A DNA stretch of 64,000 bases from Paramecium sonneborni (GCA_905182985.1 CAJJDN010000020.1:22739-86738), one strand, 5' to 3'; positions 1 through 12,873 are shown, counted from the stretch's first letter. Made by a program: numbers and translations. Notes: generated from the letters alone by a model not told the origin.

Positions 1-1
1 T

Positions 2-61
2 CGTGAAGAGACAAATTACAAAATAGAAAATATTTTGAATTTATTAAGTGAGTGTTAATGA
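2..61 (+). CDS. 3' end of an unidentified gene (partial)
   Basis: The first bases read as a charged 19-residue tail (start RETNYKIEN-like, ending LLSECQ) closed by TGA at 59-61, with one in-frame TAA read as Gln. The other two frames hit TGA within 40 bases. The rest of the gene lies outside the window, so no function can be given. It runs in the same direction as the channel gene that follows. Confidence 0.4.
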
Positions 62-367
62 TTGTTTTTGTAACTTCATTACATTAAAATTTTGTATATC
101 CAAGATCACCACAATTTTTTTGTTGCTAATATTATAAATATTATATATATATTATATTTTCTTAAATTCAATATTGCTCTTAGATTAAATTAATTAATCT
201 TGGTATAAATTCAATAATTATATACTAAACTTAGAATTAAATATTGTCCAATTATATTTTAAAGAATTTCCTTTAATTCAATTTCTTTTCTCTAAATAAA
301 ATGTGACAAAAATTTGATTAAGTAAAAAGGTAAGTTTAAATAATTTACATTAGTTAGATTATTTTCA
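62..367. other. Intergenic, no gene seen
   Basis: This is AT-rich DNA between the end of the partial gene and the first possible start of the K+ channel. It has short T runs and no frame with protein-like composition. It probably holds the 3' region of the left gene and the channel promoter, but no specific motif can be named. Confidence 0.5.
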
Positions 368-3300
368 ATGAGTAAATAATAAAATTTAAATTTATCCATG
401 TCTTTAACATTAAAACCTGAATTGATTCTTTGTACAGATGAAAATATTGAAGACTATAAGGACCCATGTATGGAAGCTAGCTTTGAAATAGTTTAAATAC
501 AAAATGAATTTCAGAAGGAGAAAGAGATTGATACAAACAGAATAAAAACTCAATCAGATGAGCATTAAACATTTATAAAAACAAGAAAATATAGATCATC
601 ATAAGAGTTACAGATAAAACCTGCATTTTAGAATAACAACCGAGAAGTTTTTGAGAATTCAGGAAAAATATAAGCCAAATCAATTATGGTTTCATATTTA
701 GTAAAGAGATTTTTGACTAAATTATCAGCATCAAGAAAGCATCGATTATTTTTTAAACATAAACATTTTTAAATAGTTGGAGATAAAGCAAGTGGTGAAG
801 AATAAAATTTAGGAGAAATAAAAAGTATTTAAAGGAAGAAAAAAGACTAATCAAATAATATTTTAAAGATAGTTTTGAACTTAATCTTAGAATGCCCTAA
901 TTTTGTATCTTCATTATTCAGATAATTACCTATTATTTATCCATAAGATATTCATAAAATAATATGGGATATATCATTTTGTTTTGTTTTAATTTACTTT
1001 TTTGTTATGATTCCTTTAGAGTTAGCATTTAATAAAGGGTTATTATATTAATAATGTATTTGGTTGACAGTGCCTTTTTGTTTATTTTTATTAATAGACT
1101 ATATTATGAAAATGAGTACTGTATATTATGAAAATGGATAGCCAATCATAGATAAAATTAAAATATTTAAGAATTACCTTAAAAATGGATTTATTAGGGA
1201 TGGATTAGCTATTCTTGTAATAATTTTTAATTTTTTTAACTATTTTTATATTTAGAGTTATTGGATTAGTTTGTTATAGTTATGTTTTGTTAGCCAATTT
1301 TCTTATTTTGCTAAAATAATTAAAAATGTAGAAGAATCTATAAATTTGGACAAGACTTCATCCTCAATTTTAAATTTAGCAAAACTTTTATTAACAATAT
1401 TATATATAGTACATGTATATAGTTGTTTATGGTTTTTAATTGGGGATTATGGAGGAGAAATGAATTGGAGTAATTGGTTGGATGATCGCCATTTAAAACA
1501 TGGATCTAGTTTTTCTTAATATTTAGAATCTTTTTATTTTTCAACTGTGACAATGATCAGTGTAGGATATGGTGACATTGTACCTCAAAGTAATTTATTA
1601 TTTTTATTAAAAAGATGAATTAGAAAAGGTCTGTACAATTTTATTTATGCTTACAACTTGTATTCAACTTTCTTTTACAATTAATACAGTAGCATAAATA
1701 TTTTCTTCTATTAATCATGCAACAGAAAATACCTCAGAGAAAATCAGGATAATAAATAAATATATGAGTAAAAAGAATATCAGTTTTGGGTTATAATATT
1801 AGTAAATTTAATATCATTATCATTTAGAATAAGATAATATATAAAAATATATTGGAGTTAATAAATGAAAGAAGAGAATGAGTTGGAAGAAGTACTTATT
1901 AATTCCCTTTCAGAGAATTTAAAGAACAAATTAATTGAAGAAGCTAATTCTTCAATTCTAGACAAATGTGAATTTATAAAAAAGACATTTACTGATTAAA
2001 CAAAATCAAAACTAATTAAATTGCTAAAAACAGTTTTTATTAATCCTGAACAGACAATTACTTCTTAATTACCTTAATTTATAGAACCTTGTCTTTGTTT
2101 TATAGAATCAGGAGAATTACATTTATAAAATAATAGTCAAATAGATAATTCAGAACTGATTAAATTTCATTAAGGACAATATTTTGGTCTTAATGAATTA
2201 TTAACAGGTTAATTACCAACTTTATAATTGCAGAGTGAATCATTTGTATAATTGGCAATTTTGTAAAGAAGTGAATTCTTAGAAGTTTTGAGGGAAAATC
2301 CAATTGATTATGAAACATTTTGTGCAATCAAAGATTAAATTTTAATGCATAATTTGAATATATAAAGCAAATGTATGTCATGTAATTGCAGTGGACATAC
2401 AATTTAAAATTGTCCTGTTGTACATTTTGTAGTGGATAAAGAAAAAGTTATTAAAAGCCATTAATTTTAACATAGTTAAAAAAGAGAATACTTTATGAGA
2501 AAAAGAAGACCAAGACACATGTTTCATCCTATATTGGATTAATGGTTTTTGTATTATTTATATCTTAATCATAGATCTGAAATGAGTAATATGTTTAGAA
2601 ATCATGGAGAATGGCCAATAATTTAGTTTTATTCTATATCAAATAAATTATTAGAACAATAACCTGATAAAATTGGAGCAGAATCTCCTACTGTAAGAAT
2701 TCGTGAAGTTACATTAAGCAATAGTAACAGATCTTAATCTTAACTTCCTAATCTACATGATATTCTGTAAATATAAAAACTTGAGATGCAATAAAACCCT
2801 TGTAAAATTATATAGTAATATTTAGTTCCTCAAAATAAAACAATGAGATCGAATTATAAAAGAGCTAGTATTAGAGTTAAAAATACTGGAATTAGATTAA
2901 AATTTTAGAAAATAGTAAAAAAAATAATTAGACTGAGACATTTCTCAAGTGGCTTTTAAAAAAAGTCAGATTCTTAAAATTAACTCACACCTTAATCTCT
3001 ATTTAATAAAAGTATGTATTGGGTTGTTACTTCTTATTTTAAATAACCCTAATTAGAAGAATATCTTTGTAAAGAAGATTTTGAAAATCTTTCTTTTTTA
3101 AACAAAAGATTAAATTTAACTATTAACTAAGATTTAGATTTAAATAAATAATTTGATTGTTCCAAAGAGTACTTACATTATTTAAATTAAAACAATTTAT
3201 CATTAGTTTTGGAGTAGCTAAATGAAAAATCTGTAATGAAAAAAAAATCTTAATTTTAATGTCATTCATAAACAACTATAATTTTACAACAAATTTTAAA

Positions 3301-3574
3301 TTCATAGGAGAAACGAAAGATGTATTTATAAACTTATCTAATAAAATATTTATCTTATCCAAATGAATATTTTGAAAAGTTCCATAAAACTAAGAAAAAA
3401 AGTTGTAAAGATGAGGAACTATTAGGTGAAAAAAAACGAGAGCTTATTAAAAGATTTTCCAATAAAAAAAGTCTAAGAAGATCAAATAATATTAATGATT
3501 TTTAGAAATCAATTTAATAATTTAATAAGTTAAATAGGGTTTTGCCAACAGATTTTATGTTAGATACTCCTTGA
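368..3574 (+). CDS. Cyclic-nucleotide-binding voltage-gated-type K+ channel with a C-terminal zinc knuckle
   Basis: About 1050 residues. A hydrophilic N-terminus is followed by six membrane segments, then a K+ selectivity filter (SVGYGD, near residue 400), a C-linker and a cyclic-nucleotide-binding domain, and a long basic, Gln-rich tail. After the CNBD, at 2372-2413, lies a CX2CX4HX4C knuckle (C-MS-C-NCSG-H-TIQN-C) followed by a VHF motif. Introns are 1590-1614 (25 nt) and 1802-1827 (26 nt); each removes a frame break. ATG at 398 is an equally possible start in the same frame. The S4 segment has few basic residues. This is a plasma- or ciliary-membrane channel by family; ligand dependence is inferred. 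Two relatives with the same knuckle lie at 21452-24773 and 46344-48264. Confidence 0.85.
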
Positions 3575-3622
3575 TTAAAATTGTAAATGGTGAATTAAAT
3601 GATAAAATTATTTAATTATACA

Positions 3623-5383
3623 TCAAGTTAATAATTATTAAAGCTCTTTTAGTTCATTCTCTTTAGGTTAAGTTAATTCATCATTTAATTAAAATATTCT
3701 AACTTCACATCCTTAATATGAACATGCCAATAAATCTTATTGTCTTTAATTAAATCTCAAACAAGCAGCACTCTATCCATCATTTTTTAAAGTAACTACC
3801 TATAATTAGTTATGATATTTTACTTATTATTAAGTGTCTTACATTAAATCAAAAATTAAAATTTATCCTGTACTATCACATGCTGCGAAAACACAAGGTC
3901 TAGTTGGAGAAAATTAAGCTGATAAAATGTAAGTTTAAATATATTCATAAACAGCTAAACATCTAGCTGTATTTTGTAAATATAATCTTATTTGTCCATC
4001 CATAGAAGCTGTGATAAATGCAGATTTCACAAATGGAGAAAAATTAATAGAAAAAACAGTTCCGTAATGAGCTTCATAAGCATAATTTATAGGATTAGCA
4101 TACATTTTTCTAATATCAGGTTTAGAATTGACTAACTATTAGATGAAAATATTATTAATTTTTCTTTCTTTGCAATAATTTTCAACATGTAATTTGATTT
4201 CAGGTAAACATTTTTAATTTAGATTCTACATAAATAAGATAGTTTCTTCTTTCCATATAAGTCCTTTGTCTTTTGTGAAATAATTAAATACAATACCTCT
4301 AGAATCTAAATATGTTTATTTAGTCATTGTATAATTGATTGGAGTGATTTAAGCTCTTAAAACAGAACCTCCTTCACTTCCAACAATAAAAGAGAAAGGA
4401 TCTTCATTTGATTAAGCAATACAAACTCCTCCTACACTTTCTGTTTAAGATTCCTTTTTTCTTACTAGATAGCAACCTTTCAATGGATTCTATAAATGAA
4501 ATTCAGCACTTCCTCTTTCTGGATTCCAAATTAAGACTTTACCTTCACAACCCAAAGTCATAATCTAAATAATATTTATTATATACTGACTCATCTTATA
4601 ACCATAAAATAGCAGTAATACTTTCTCTATGATAATATTCATCAATAGTTGAATGAGCTAATTCAGAATTTGTTGAAATATCATATAGATACAATTCACC
4701 ATTAAAACTTCCAACTGCTAAGATGTTTGGATTGGTTGGATGAAATTACATACACATATTACATGTATTAGTCTCAATTACTATTGTTGGTTTATCAGGT
4801 TTGAAATCTCTTTTAAAAATATTCCAACAATTAATGTATGAAGTATGAGAACATTAACCTAAATGATCTAAACAACCATAAGAGGCTGCTATTATCAAAC
4901 CATTAGAATTCCATTAAATATCAGTGATTTCTAATTTTCTCTCTAACTCTATTGATTTATTTTATTAATTTGTTAGAATGTAAACTAATTCAGTTTCTTT
5001 TCTCTAAATATCAGATAATGGTTTATAACCTATTTTAATAATCAATTATTTAATACTATGATATTTTTTCAAATTTTATGATTCATCTAATTCTTTAATA
5101 ACAGTTGGTAACACTCTTTTTAAAAATTAAGATAATTTATTTTAATCAACTTGAATTATATAAAGATTTCCTTTTGTTTATTATAATTCATTTTAGTCTA
5201 TTTATTGCTGAATATAAAGAATAGTACTTCAAAATCTTATCCGTCTTTTTTAGTAGTTGTCCCTTAATTTTTAACCTTATAGTCAGTAATGGTTCCAATA
5301 TCTCTTATATATGTTTAATTCCCTTTAGTAAATTCAAATATATGTTCTTTATCATTGAAGTCATCAAAAATTCCATCTTTCAT
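3623..5383 (-). CDS. DYNC2I2: WD40 dynein-2 intermediate chain (WDR34-like)
   Basis: A 572-residue WD-repeat protein. The order of its motifs fits the WDR34/DYNC2I2 family: a CSHTSYINCWN-type blade, then FHPTNPNILAVGSFNGE, VLIWNPERG, FIVGSEGGSVLRA and a final CSYQGCEVRIF blade. WDR34 is an intermediate chain of cytoplasmic dynein-2, the retrograde intraflagellar transport motor, so the role here would be in cilia. Introns are 5208-5227 (20 nt) and 4565-4586 (22 nt); without them the frame hits TGA. The stop lies 48 bp from the stop of the convergent channel gene. An axonemal dynein intermediate chain is the main alternative. Confidence 0.75.
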
Positions 5384-5420
5384 CTTTAATAAATATTATA
5401 TTATAATAAATTCATATTTT

Positions 5421-6650
5421 TCAATCAAGAAGAATATCTGGACAAAGTTCTCTAATAACCATATCACTAATTTTAATTTCCATTCCTTCTGCTACTCCAT
5501 CTTCTAAAGTAACTTCATCATAATTGACTACTTTTCCTCTAAAATAATCAGCAAATTTTTCTAATCTTTTTGAATCTGCCTTAATTAATCTATAATGAAT
5601 TTATCTCATATTAATTCTATGAATTACTTAATCAGGCTTTAATCCACAAGGACAACCTGTTTCATCCCATAATTCACTGAATCCACCAAATTCTTTACCA
5701 TGTGGTGGTTAATCACAAATATGAAAAATATATCTTAAACTTGGTATCTTACTACTATCTCTCCAACTTATTTATTATGCTGCTACATTTAATCCATCTA
5801 AAGCTGCTTCAGCACCATCACCTCCTCCATAACAATCTGATTTCTCTATTGCTTCCAATATCTCTTTATTAGAACATAAATCATGCAATTCTGTTAAATA
5901 TGTTTCTTCTTAAGGAGGATGATCACGATAACATACTAATCCAAATCTAACACTCACTTTCTCACTTTTTGATTGTTATTTAATTCTCTCTACTAACATC
6001 TAAACTGTATGTGTTGTTCTTTCTAAATATATATCCATTGATCCTGTTGTATCTACTACAAAAACACAATCAACCATTCCTATTGAAGGTTAGTTAACAT
6101 CTGAAGCTGCTGATATGTTTGATTTTGTTTTTCTAGGCCCTTATTTTGCTTATTTTTATTCTTAAGGTTATACTATCAACTTTTCCACCTTTTTCTATTC
6201 CTTTTTTTATTCTTTTTTCTCTTATTATATTTCTACCTTCTTTTCTACTTCCATCTCATTATTCAACTTTTTTTCTACTTTAGATTGCTTTTCATCATTT
6301 TTCTTATGAACAGGCTCATCTTTTTACACTTTTTTTTATTAAATAGGTGTCTTTTTCTCTATTTTTTTTGAAGTCTTAGATATAGATAACTAAGACTATT
6401 TTTTAAGATCTTCTTTTGGTTATTTTTATTATCTTTATTACTTTCCTCTCTTTACTTAAACTTATTTTTATTGAACAATTTTCTTAGGAGATTCTTTATT
6501 TTACTTTTAAGTTTATGCTCCTCGTTAAGCCCTTTATCTTTATTATGCATTTTAATTTCTCTATCTTGTTCTTTCCATCTATTCTATTCTTTATAAATAT
6601 TCATTTCCTTCTTTTATTGTCCTCTCCATTGATTTAGATCTTCTCACCAT
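5421..6650 (-). CDS. von Willebrand factor A domain protein
   Basis: An intronless gene for 409 residues. Residues 1-190 are low-complexity, rich in Lys, Gln and Glu (coiled-coil or disordered). A VWA domain follows with a complete MIDAS-type start, FVVDTTGSMD (DxTxS), then VRFGLVCYRDHPP, GGGDGAEAALDGL and YIFHICDQPPHGK. This arrangement resembles the VWA part of VWKA-type alpha-kinase proteins, but no kinase domain follows. The C-terminal 100 residues may be a regulatory tail. Metal-dependent protein binding is the expected activity; the partner is unknown. The start is the first ATG of the open frame and the stop is 37 bp upstream of the WD40 gene start. Confidence 0.8.
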
Positions 6651-7932
6651 TATTATTATAAATAAATTTTAAATATTTTTAACTTAAGATTCCTTAAATG
6701 TATATTTATAATCAGATTTATATCAGATTATATTAATTTACATGTCTTCTTTGTTATTTTTATGTATTTTTATATTTTGTATAATTTAATTTTTTTATTT
6801 AACAGTTCATTAAAATTAGAAATTATTTGTTTCAATTAACATTCACCATTTCAAAATATTTTTAGAGAAATTTAAAATAAAAGTAAATTCTTTCGATACA
6901 ATTCAGAAAACTTTAATAATTATTTAAGCTTAGAATTTATTCTAAATCACACTCAATATCTCAACATACCAAAATAAAATATGCTTTATGCATAATACAA
7001 ATAACTTCGCTTAATTAGATTTATCTTGAAAACTCTACATAATATTTCTTTATTAATATAAATGATTTTTATTTTTTCAAAAGCTTTTCAAATTACTTTA
7101 AGTAAATTTATATGTCAAAAGTTAATACAATATTGTTTTCAGTCTATATATTTATGTTAATTATTTCTTTTTAAACAAATTCTGAAACAAACTATTTAAT
7201 GCTTTTGTTTATTTAATTCACAAATCCTAAATATCATATTTAAATCTTGAAGAATCCACTAATATTTGAGCTATGCTTAAATCTCACTAATATATAAATT
7301 AATCCTTATATTTATCCATCAAATCAATATATGACATCGTTACATTCTTAAGTTAGTTAAACAAAATAATATTAATTTTTCTTTTAAAATAGTCAAAGAA
7401 GAAACCTTGAATATAGAAAGACTACAAGTATAATTTTCGAGTTTATAAAATTCAATATTTTTAAAGATAAAATCATCAAAGAATATTTCTCATAAATTCC
7501 AGCCGAGCCAATCTTAATAATGACTAAATTTATTTTAAATATCAGATAAACTATGATATAATTATCAATTTTCTAAAAGAAAACTCATAAATCAACATTT
7601 TATTTATATAAACATTAGTTTGATGACTTTTATCTATCTTTCTCATACTTAGTTTCATTTCAATTCGACACTTTCATAAAGATCCTTTCTATTAATTTTA
7701 TTAAAAGTAATCTTAATCATTTAGAAATATTATAATTTATGATTAGGTTAACATTAAATAATTTTATTTTTTTCAAATGTCATTATTTAACATTTTCAGA
7801 TAACAAATTCATAACCTTGATGCTTTTATTAGTTGAAAAATTTAATATATAATTAAAATTACTTTAGTAATACTTGTTTAAGAAGAACTTTTTTTTTTTA
7901 TGATTATTTAATAAATATATATTTTAAATTTG
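6651..7932. other. Long intergenic stretch without a convincing gene
   Basis: Nearly 1.3 kb between the divergent starts at 6650 (minus) and 7933 (plus). All frames are broken by TGA. The best fragments, on the minus strand around 7380-7680, are short and hydrophobic and could be remnants of a decayed membrane-protein gene, but they cannot be joined with ordinary introns. A T-rich run lies near 7891-7900. This is unusually long for so compact a region. Confidence 0.4.
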
Positions 7933-8796
7933 ATGAGTGCTAACGATAATTGCTAAGATTATAATACATTGGATGAATAGCATAAATAATAAATGATGTA
8001 ATTAGAAACGATGGGTATGATGTGTAAATATTAAATGATTTTCACTAAAATGGATGCAGCTTTATTGAAAATTGCTTCAATATTAAGATAAAAGTATTTT
8101 ATCAATTATCATTTAAGATAAAATAATGACAAGGCTTATGCTTTATTTTAAATAAAAGATAGATCTGTCTGTTAGAAACAATTGCTTATGATAAATGCAC
8201 TATCAATAGCTTAAAGAATGAAATTAAAGGTAAGTGGTTTATTTAATTTTTGTGAAAAACATGCTCAAGAGAATTAATTTATAGGTATTATTTCAAATAG
8301 TATTTCAAAGCTTTTCATAAAATTTTAATTATTTCTAAAGCAAGAAATTAAGAGTAGAAGCTTAAAGAAGAAAATGAAAAATAGAAGAAAGAGTTCCTAT
8401 TTAAATTGAATTAGAAAGATGAAGATATCGACAGATAAAGAAAAAAGAATGAAGAATTAGAAGGAATTTTATATTAATAAAAACAAAGGGAGAGTGATTG
8501 TACTATCAAATTATAATAAAAAATGAAACTAATTTAGAGATATGAAAGTGATCTTTTAGAACTTAAAAGATAACCTTCTTCTACTAAGAATTCTAACTAA
8601 GAAAATAGAGTAAACCTATTATTTATAATTTAAGTTGAAAGAATTAGAAAATAATAATGCCATTTTAAGTTTATAGATATAATAAAATTCCTAATCTTTA
8701 ATAAATTTTGTAAAGGAAATGAATGAATTATTAGACAGCCATTCTTTTATATTGAATGAGAAAAACATAAGCAGCTTTCGTGCAAAATATAAATGA
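7933..8796 (+). CDS. Coiled-coil protein, unknown function
   Basis: Modelled as 270 residues with introns at 8285-8310 (26 nt) and 8610-8634 (25 nt). The N-terminal 100 residues look globular (for example MIFTKMDAALLKIAS, YALFQIKDRSVCQKQL). The rest is strongly charged coiled coil (Lys/Glu/Gln). The intron models are required: each removal restores an open frame and the total divides by three. No family is recognised. A cytoskeletal or ciliary scaffold role would be a guess. Confidence 0.65.
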
Positions 8797-8835
8797 TTTT
8801 TATTTGTTTTGTCTTGATAATTTACAGTTTAATAC

Positions 8836-9269
8836 TCAACTAATTTGCTCATCTAATTCAGTATGTTATAAAAACTCATGAAACATTACTTTATTTTTAT
8901 CTATTAACTCAGCAAACTAATGCTCCAATCTCATAGAATTCAATCCTAACTCCATAGGATAAGTTTCTAGTTTAAGCATTCTATTAATTAATTTATCATT
9001 GCATTAAATAAATCTTCCTTTTCTATTGCTTATATAATGTGTAAAAGATTTCACCATTTATAATTTATCACTTGATGATAAATGATTATTGATATTTACA
9101 GTTAAAAATCCAGTTTTGAAATCGACTTAAACCTAAAATTACTATTGACTTTGTTTCAGTTGTAATTCTTTGAGTTGTAATAAACACGATAGTAATTATG
9201 AGGAAGAAAGTTGATACTTTAATTAAAGAGACAAATCTTAATTTAAATGATTATTAATATTATTATTAA

Positions 9270-9367
<98 letters not shown>

Positions 9368-10436
9368 CATAATTATCTTGTAACATATTTATCTACTACA
9401 TTATCTAAAGTTTATTTAAAATCTGGGAGATTTTGCGTTCCTTATTAGATTATTTTATATTAATTTGAATAACAATCATAAAAAAATTAGATCTAATCAA
9501 TTTATTAAAAATTCATACTTTTTATCTATGTTATTAAGATAATTTAATTAAGGAATCAAATAGATAATATAAATTAGTTTTACTAATATATCTTTTATCT
9601 AGATTAATCTCTTATTTAACAGGTAATTCTAAAGATTCCGTTTTAAGAGAAACTTCATAAACAATTCCAAATCTATGCTATTATCCTATAAATAATTAGT
9701 TAATGATAGGGGAAGCTGTGGGAATTTCAGTTTAAAGTTAATGAGATGTTGGTGAAATAGCAACTAAACCAGTCACAATTTAATTAAGATTATCATATTC
9801 GACAGAATCTAGAGGAGTAGAATTATCACTTAAAATTGTAAATAATCTTTATTAACCTGAAAGTGGGATTCTTCTTCCATATTATGCTAAAAATGAATTC
9901 ACATCTTGGACTCTATTTCCTACTCCTAATTTAACAATTTGAGTTTATGAATCATATTCTTTATGTTAAACTTTTCTAAGATTAATAATCAAAAAAGGGT
10001 ATTTACAATAAGTAAGTCTTTTGATTTCTTTTTCTGATAAATTAAGATTGTTTTATAGTTATTACTTATAATCTTCAATACTATCTACATCCATGGTAGT
10101 AACTTTAAATCCATATTTAGCAGCTTTTTAAACAATTTTTTTGATAGCTTCAACTTTTTAAACATAAATGATGGCTGTAGGAGTAGAAAACTTTTAGGCA
10201 ACATATTATTTCATGTTACCAAAATGAAGATGCATTCCATCACTTTTAGCAACAATATTTCCTATAATCTAATCATCGAACAATTCTGTTCCATCATCTT
10301 TCTTAAAATAAGTTCTTGCTAGTTTTCTGATGAATCTGAATCTTCGAAAATAGGTCTCTTCAAAATACTAATTGACAAAATAAGTGGTTGACAAAGCACC
10401 ACATATAAGAGATATTCGAACGTATAAATTATTCAT
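8836..10436 (-). CDS. FAD-binding (PCMH-type) oxidoreductase-like protein with poly-Asn tract
   Basis: 524 residues. An N-terminal hydrophobic anchor (ISLICGALSTTYFV) precedes a domain matching the FAD_binding_4/PCMH fold: STPTAIIYVQKVEAIKKIV, TYCKYPFLIINLRKV, VKLGVGNRVQDVNSFLAQYGRRIPL and a final RFGIVYEVSL strand. The usual glycine-rich FAD loop (GG-G) is not obvious, so activity is uncertain. A 26-nt intron at 9493-9518 joins this domain to a C-terminal half with a 39-codon Asn-rich tract and a 100-residue Gln-rich tail. If that intron were ignored, the domain would end in TGA overlapping an ATG and look like two genes. The start codon is only 7 bp from the start of the divergent neighbour. 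Confidence 0.65.
9250..9366 (-). repeat. (ATT)n trinucleotide repeat encoding poly-Asn
   Basis: A run of 39 triplets, ATT on the plus strand and AAT on the minus strand, uninterrupted for 32 units (9271-9366) and then broken twice by AAT/ATT. It stays exactly in frame with the coding sequence on both sides, giving Asn32-Ile-Asn3-Ile-Asn2 inside the FAD-domain protein. Repeat length is likely to be variable between strains. Confidence 0.9.
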
Positions 10437-10443
10437 TAAATTT

Positions 10444-12126
10444 ATGAATTGTTAAATCCACCCCTTTAAGCAATGTTCATTCTATAGTAAAAAAATAGAT
10501 AGACTTTAATGTCCACTTTGTCTTTTACCATCAGATTTATAATAATAGGTTATTGATAATACTACTAAACCTTTATAAAACAACAGCATTATTGATATTG
10601 ATTTGATTGAATCTCTAGCATAAAGTCTTATTTAAGAAGAAGATATACATTAAGATTTAAATCTATTAGAATAAAAATATCTAGATATTATTTCAGAATT
10701 CCAAAAAAATACAACTAATTTCTTAGAACAATTTTGTTAGAATATCTAATCAATTTTATTATCTAATCTTTATAAATTAAGAATGAAAGCTGAGCAACAT
10801 TAAACTGATATGGAGGAAAACCAAAAATTATTAAAAAAAATATAAGAAATGAGGAAAAAGGATGATCATGAATGTATTGAATCAATAACATCTCTTCAAA
10901 GTGCTATTGTTAAATAAGATAAAATTACTCACTAGAAAATACTCTCATTATAAACTAATACAGTTTAAACACTAGAAGATTTTGTTAAACAATTTATGAA
11001 AACACTGGTTTCTTTTGATATTCATTAATTTGAAAATGATATTTAATTGATTTTCGATCCTAAAGCAAAACCTTTAAATAAATAAAATGAACCAAAATCA
11101 ATAAATTAATCTATGTCATCTTAATCAGGAAATATATCAGTTGAATAAATTAAAAAAATAACGATTTAAAATTAATTTTAATCATAATATATTGCAAATT
11201 CAATATTATCATCTGAAAGTTAAATTATTATTGGAACTAAATGTGGTAAATTAGTGCTTTATGAATGCAATTCATTTGATCAATTATTCTCATTAGATGC
11301 TCACAAAGATAGTATTAAAATATTGGCAAAAGGTTTAAATGATAAAATATTTGTCTCAAGTGGTTAAGATAAGGTGATAAAGATTTGGGATAAATATTAT
11401 TCAGAAACTGAAAATGCCTTTTAAATTGCTTTGAAATTTGACTTAGAATAATAAGTTAGTTAAGCATTATGCTTAAATATATGTGAAGGAATTTAAATAT
11501 CAAAATAGAAAACACAGAATTTGTAATGTTTTTCAATTTAATATTATTAGACTTTTAATTGGATCAGTTGATAATACTGTTCGTGTTTGGAATTATGATA
11601 ATGGATAGTACTTATTTACATATTCAGGACATACAGGAGATGTATATTGCGTGGCTTTTGTAAAAAAGGCAAATTTAATTGTATCAGGTTCTTAGGATAA
11701 ATCTATTAGATTATGGGATGGAGTAAATTTTAAATATAGCAGACCTGTTTTTAAATTTAGTGGTCATACTGATAGCGTTACAGGATTATTAGCAATATCT
11801 GAAGAAAATCAAGTTTTATCTTGTGCATTAGATAAAACTTTTCGATAATGGGATTGTGACAAAAAAGTTTAAGTTAGAGTATTTACAATTTAATTTTTAC
11901 CTTAAAGACTCATTTAATTTCAACCAGGAATTGTAGTAATTTAATCATCTGATGCAAAAGTAAGAATTTATGACTACAGAATTACAACTCTTTTACATGA
12001 AATAAATAGTAATTGATTATTATATGTTATTTAGATTAAAAAAGAAATGTAGCTACATATTGTGTTGATTATGACAATAAGAGTATTTTATGCGTAAATG
12101 AAAATTATATAAATCTGTTTTATTGA
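10444..12126 (+). CDS. Zinc finger, coiled-coil and WD40-repeat protein
   Basis: 542 residues. The N-terminus has a B-box- or RING-like Cys/His cluster (MNC-x2-H ... QC ... LQCPLCL), then about 200 residues of coiled coil, then seven-bladed WD40 repeats (VSSGQDKVIKIWD, GSVDNTVRVWNYDNG, SGSQDKSIRLWDG, SCALDKTFRQWDCD). Introns are 11523-11550 (28 nt) and 12009-12034 (26 nt); the second adds the last blade (VATYCVDYDNKSIL) beyond an apparent TGA. The TRIM-like order suggests a ubiquitin-ligase or signalling scaffold, but the zinc-binding residues are incomplete compared with a full RING, so catalysis is doubtful. Confidence 0.75.
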
Positions 12127-12129
12127 AGA

Positions 12130-12790
12130 ATTAATATTTATGATTCATCTTGTTTCTTTATCTCTTTATTAAAGTATATATTATGAATAATTTACACTAT
12201 CAATTACAAGTTTATAAATAATCAATCTTTATTCATTAAAAATTCTATCACTATCAGACATCTTTTTATCTATTCTTGACTAAGATAATCCTATAACTAT
12301 AAAGTAATTATTTGATTATTTATATTCTTTTTTATTATTACCCATTTATATGATTTATTGATTTATTACCAGAACATATACCTAGGTTTCTAATTTCAAC
12401 TTATTTAGAATATTAAATCTTTCCCATTTTTAATTATAACATACAAAATTTCTAGACTAAATGTAATGAGTTACTAATTAATTTTAACAACCTTTTCCTT
12501 ATAATCAGGTTTATCAATTATTTTACCATTAGCAAATGTAAATATCTCATTGATAATTCATTTATTTAATAATTTCAAGAAGATTGATAACTTCGCCTTT
12601 ATATCTCATTAATACATAAGTTATAAGACAACTTTTTATATAATATTTCTTCGAAAATAGAAGGAATTCGTTCGAAATGAAATAATTCTAAAATTATTAG
12701 TAATATTAATCTTCGTTTGCTCTACAAATCAAATATTATCTTTGCATTCTTGAAAAATTCTTTGTATGACAATAACATGATCATCTATTA
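12130..12790 (-). pseudogene. Probable decayed gene, family unknown
   Basis: Protein-like pieces occur in several minus-strand frames without introns that could join them. They include DHVIVIQRIFQECKDNI up to a TGA, MRYKGEVINLLEIIKQMNYQ up to a TGA at the next codon, EIFTFANGKIIDKPDYKEK in a shifted frame, and GNNKKEYKQSNNYFIVIG near the 3' end. Frame changes without GTA...AG borders and internal TGA codons point to a pseudogene, though an unusual intron structure cannot be excluded. Confidence 0.35.
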
Positions 12791-12873
12791 AAAACAAATA
12801 TTAATATTAAATATACTATGAAGAAACAAATCAAAAATATATTTTCAGTATTTGCAATAAATTTAAATAATAA

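Noticed and set aside
9241..9370. (ATT)n as telomere or satellite
   Set aside because: It is in frame within a gene, and ciliate telomeres are G-rich (GGGGTT/GGGTTT type); none was seen at either end.
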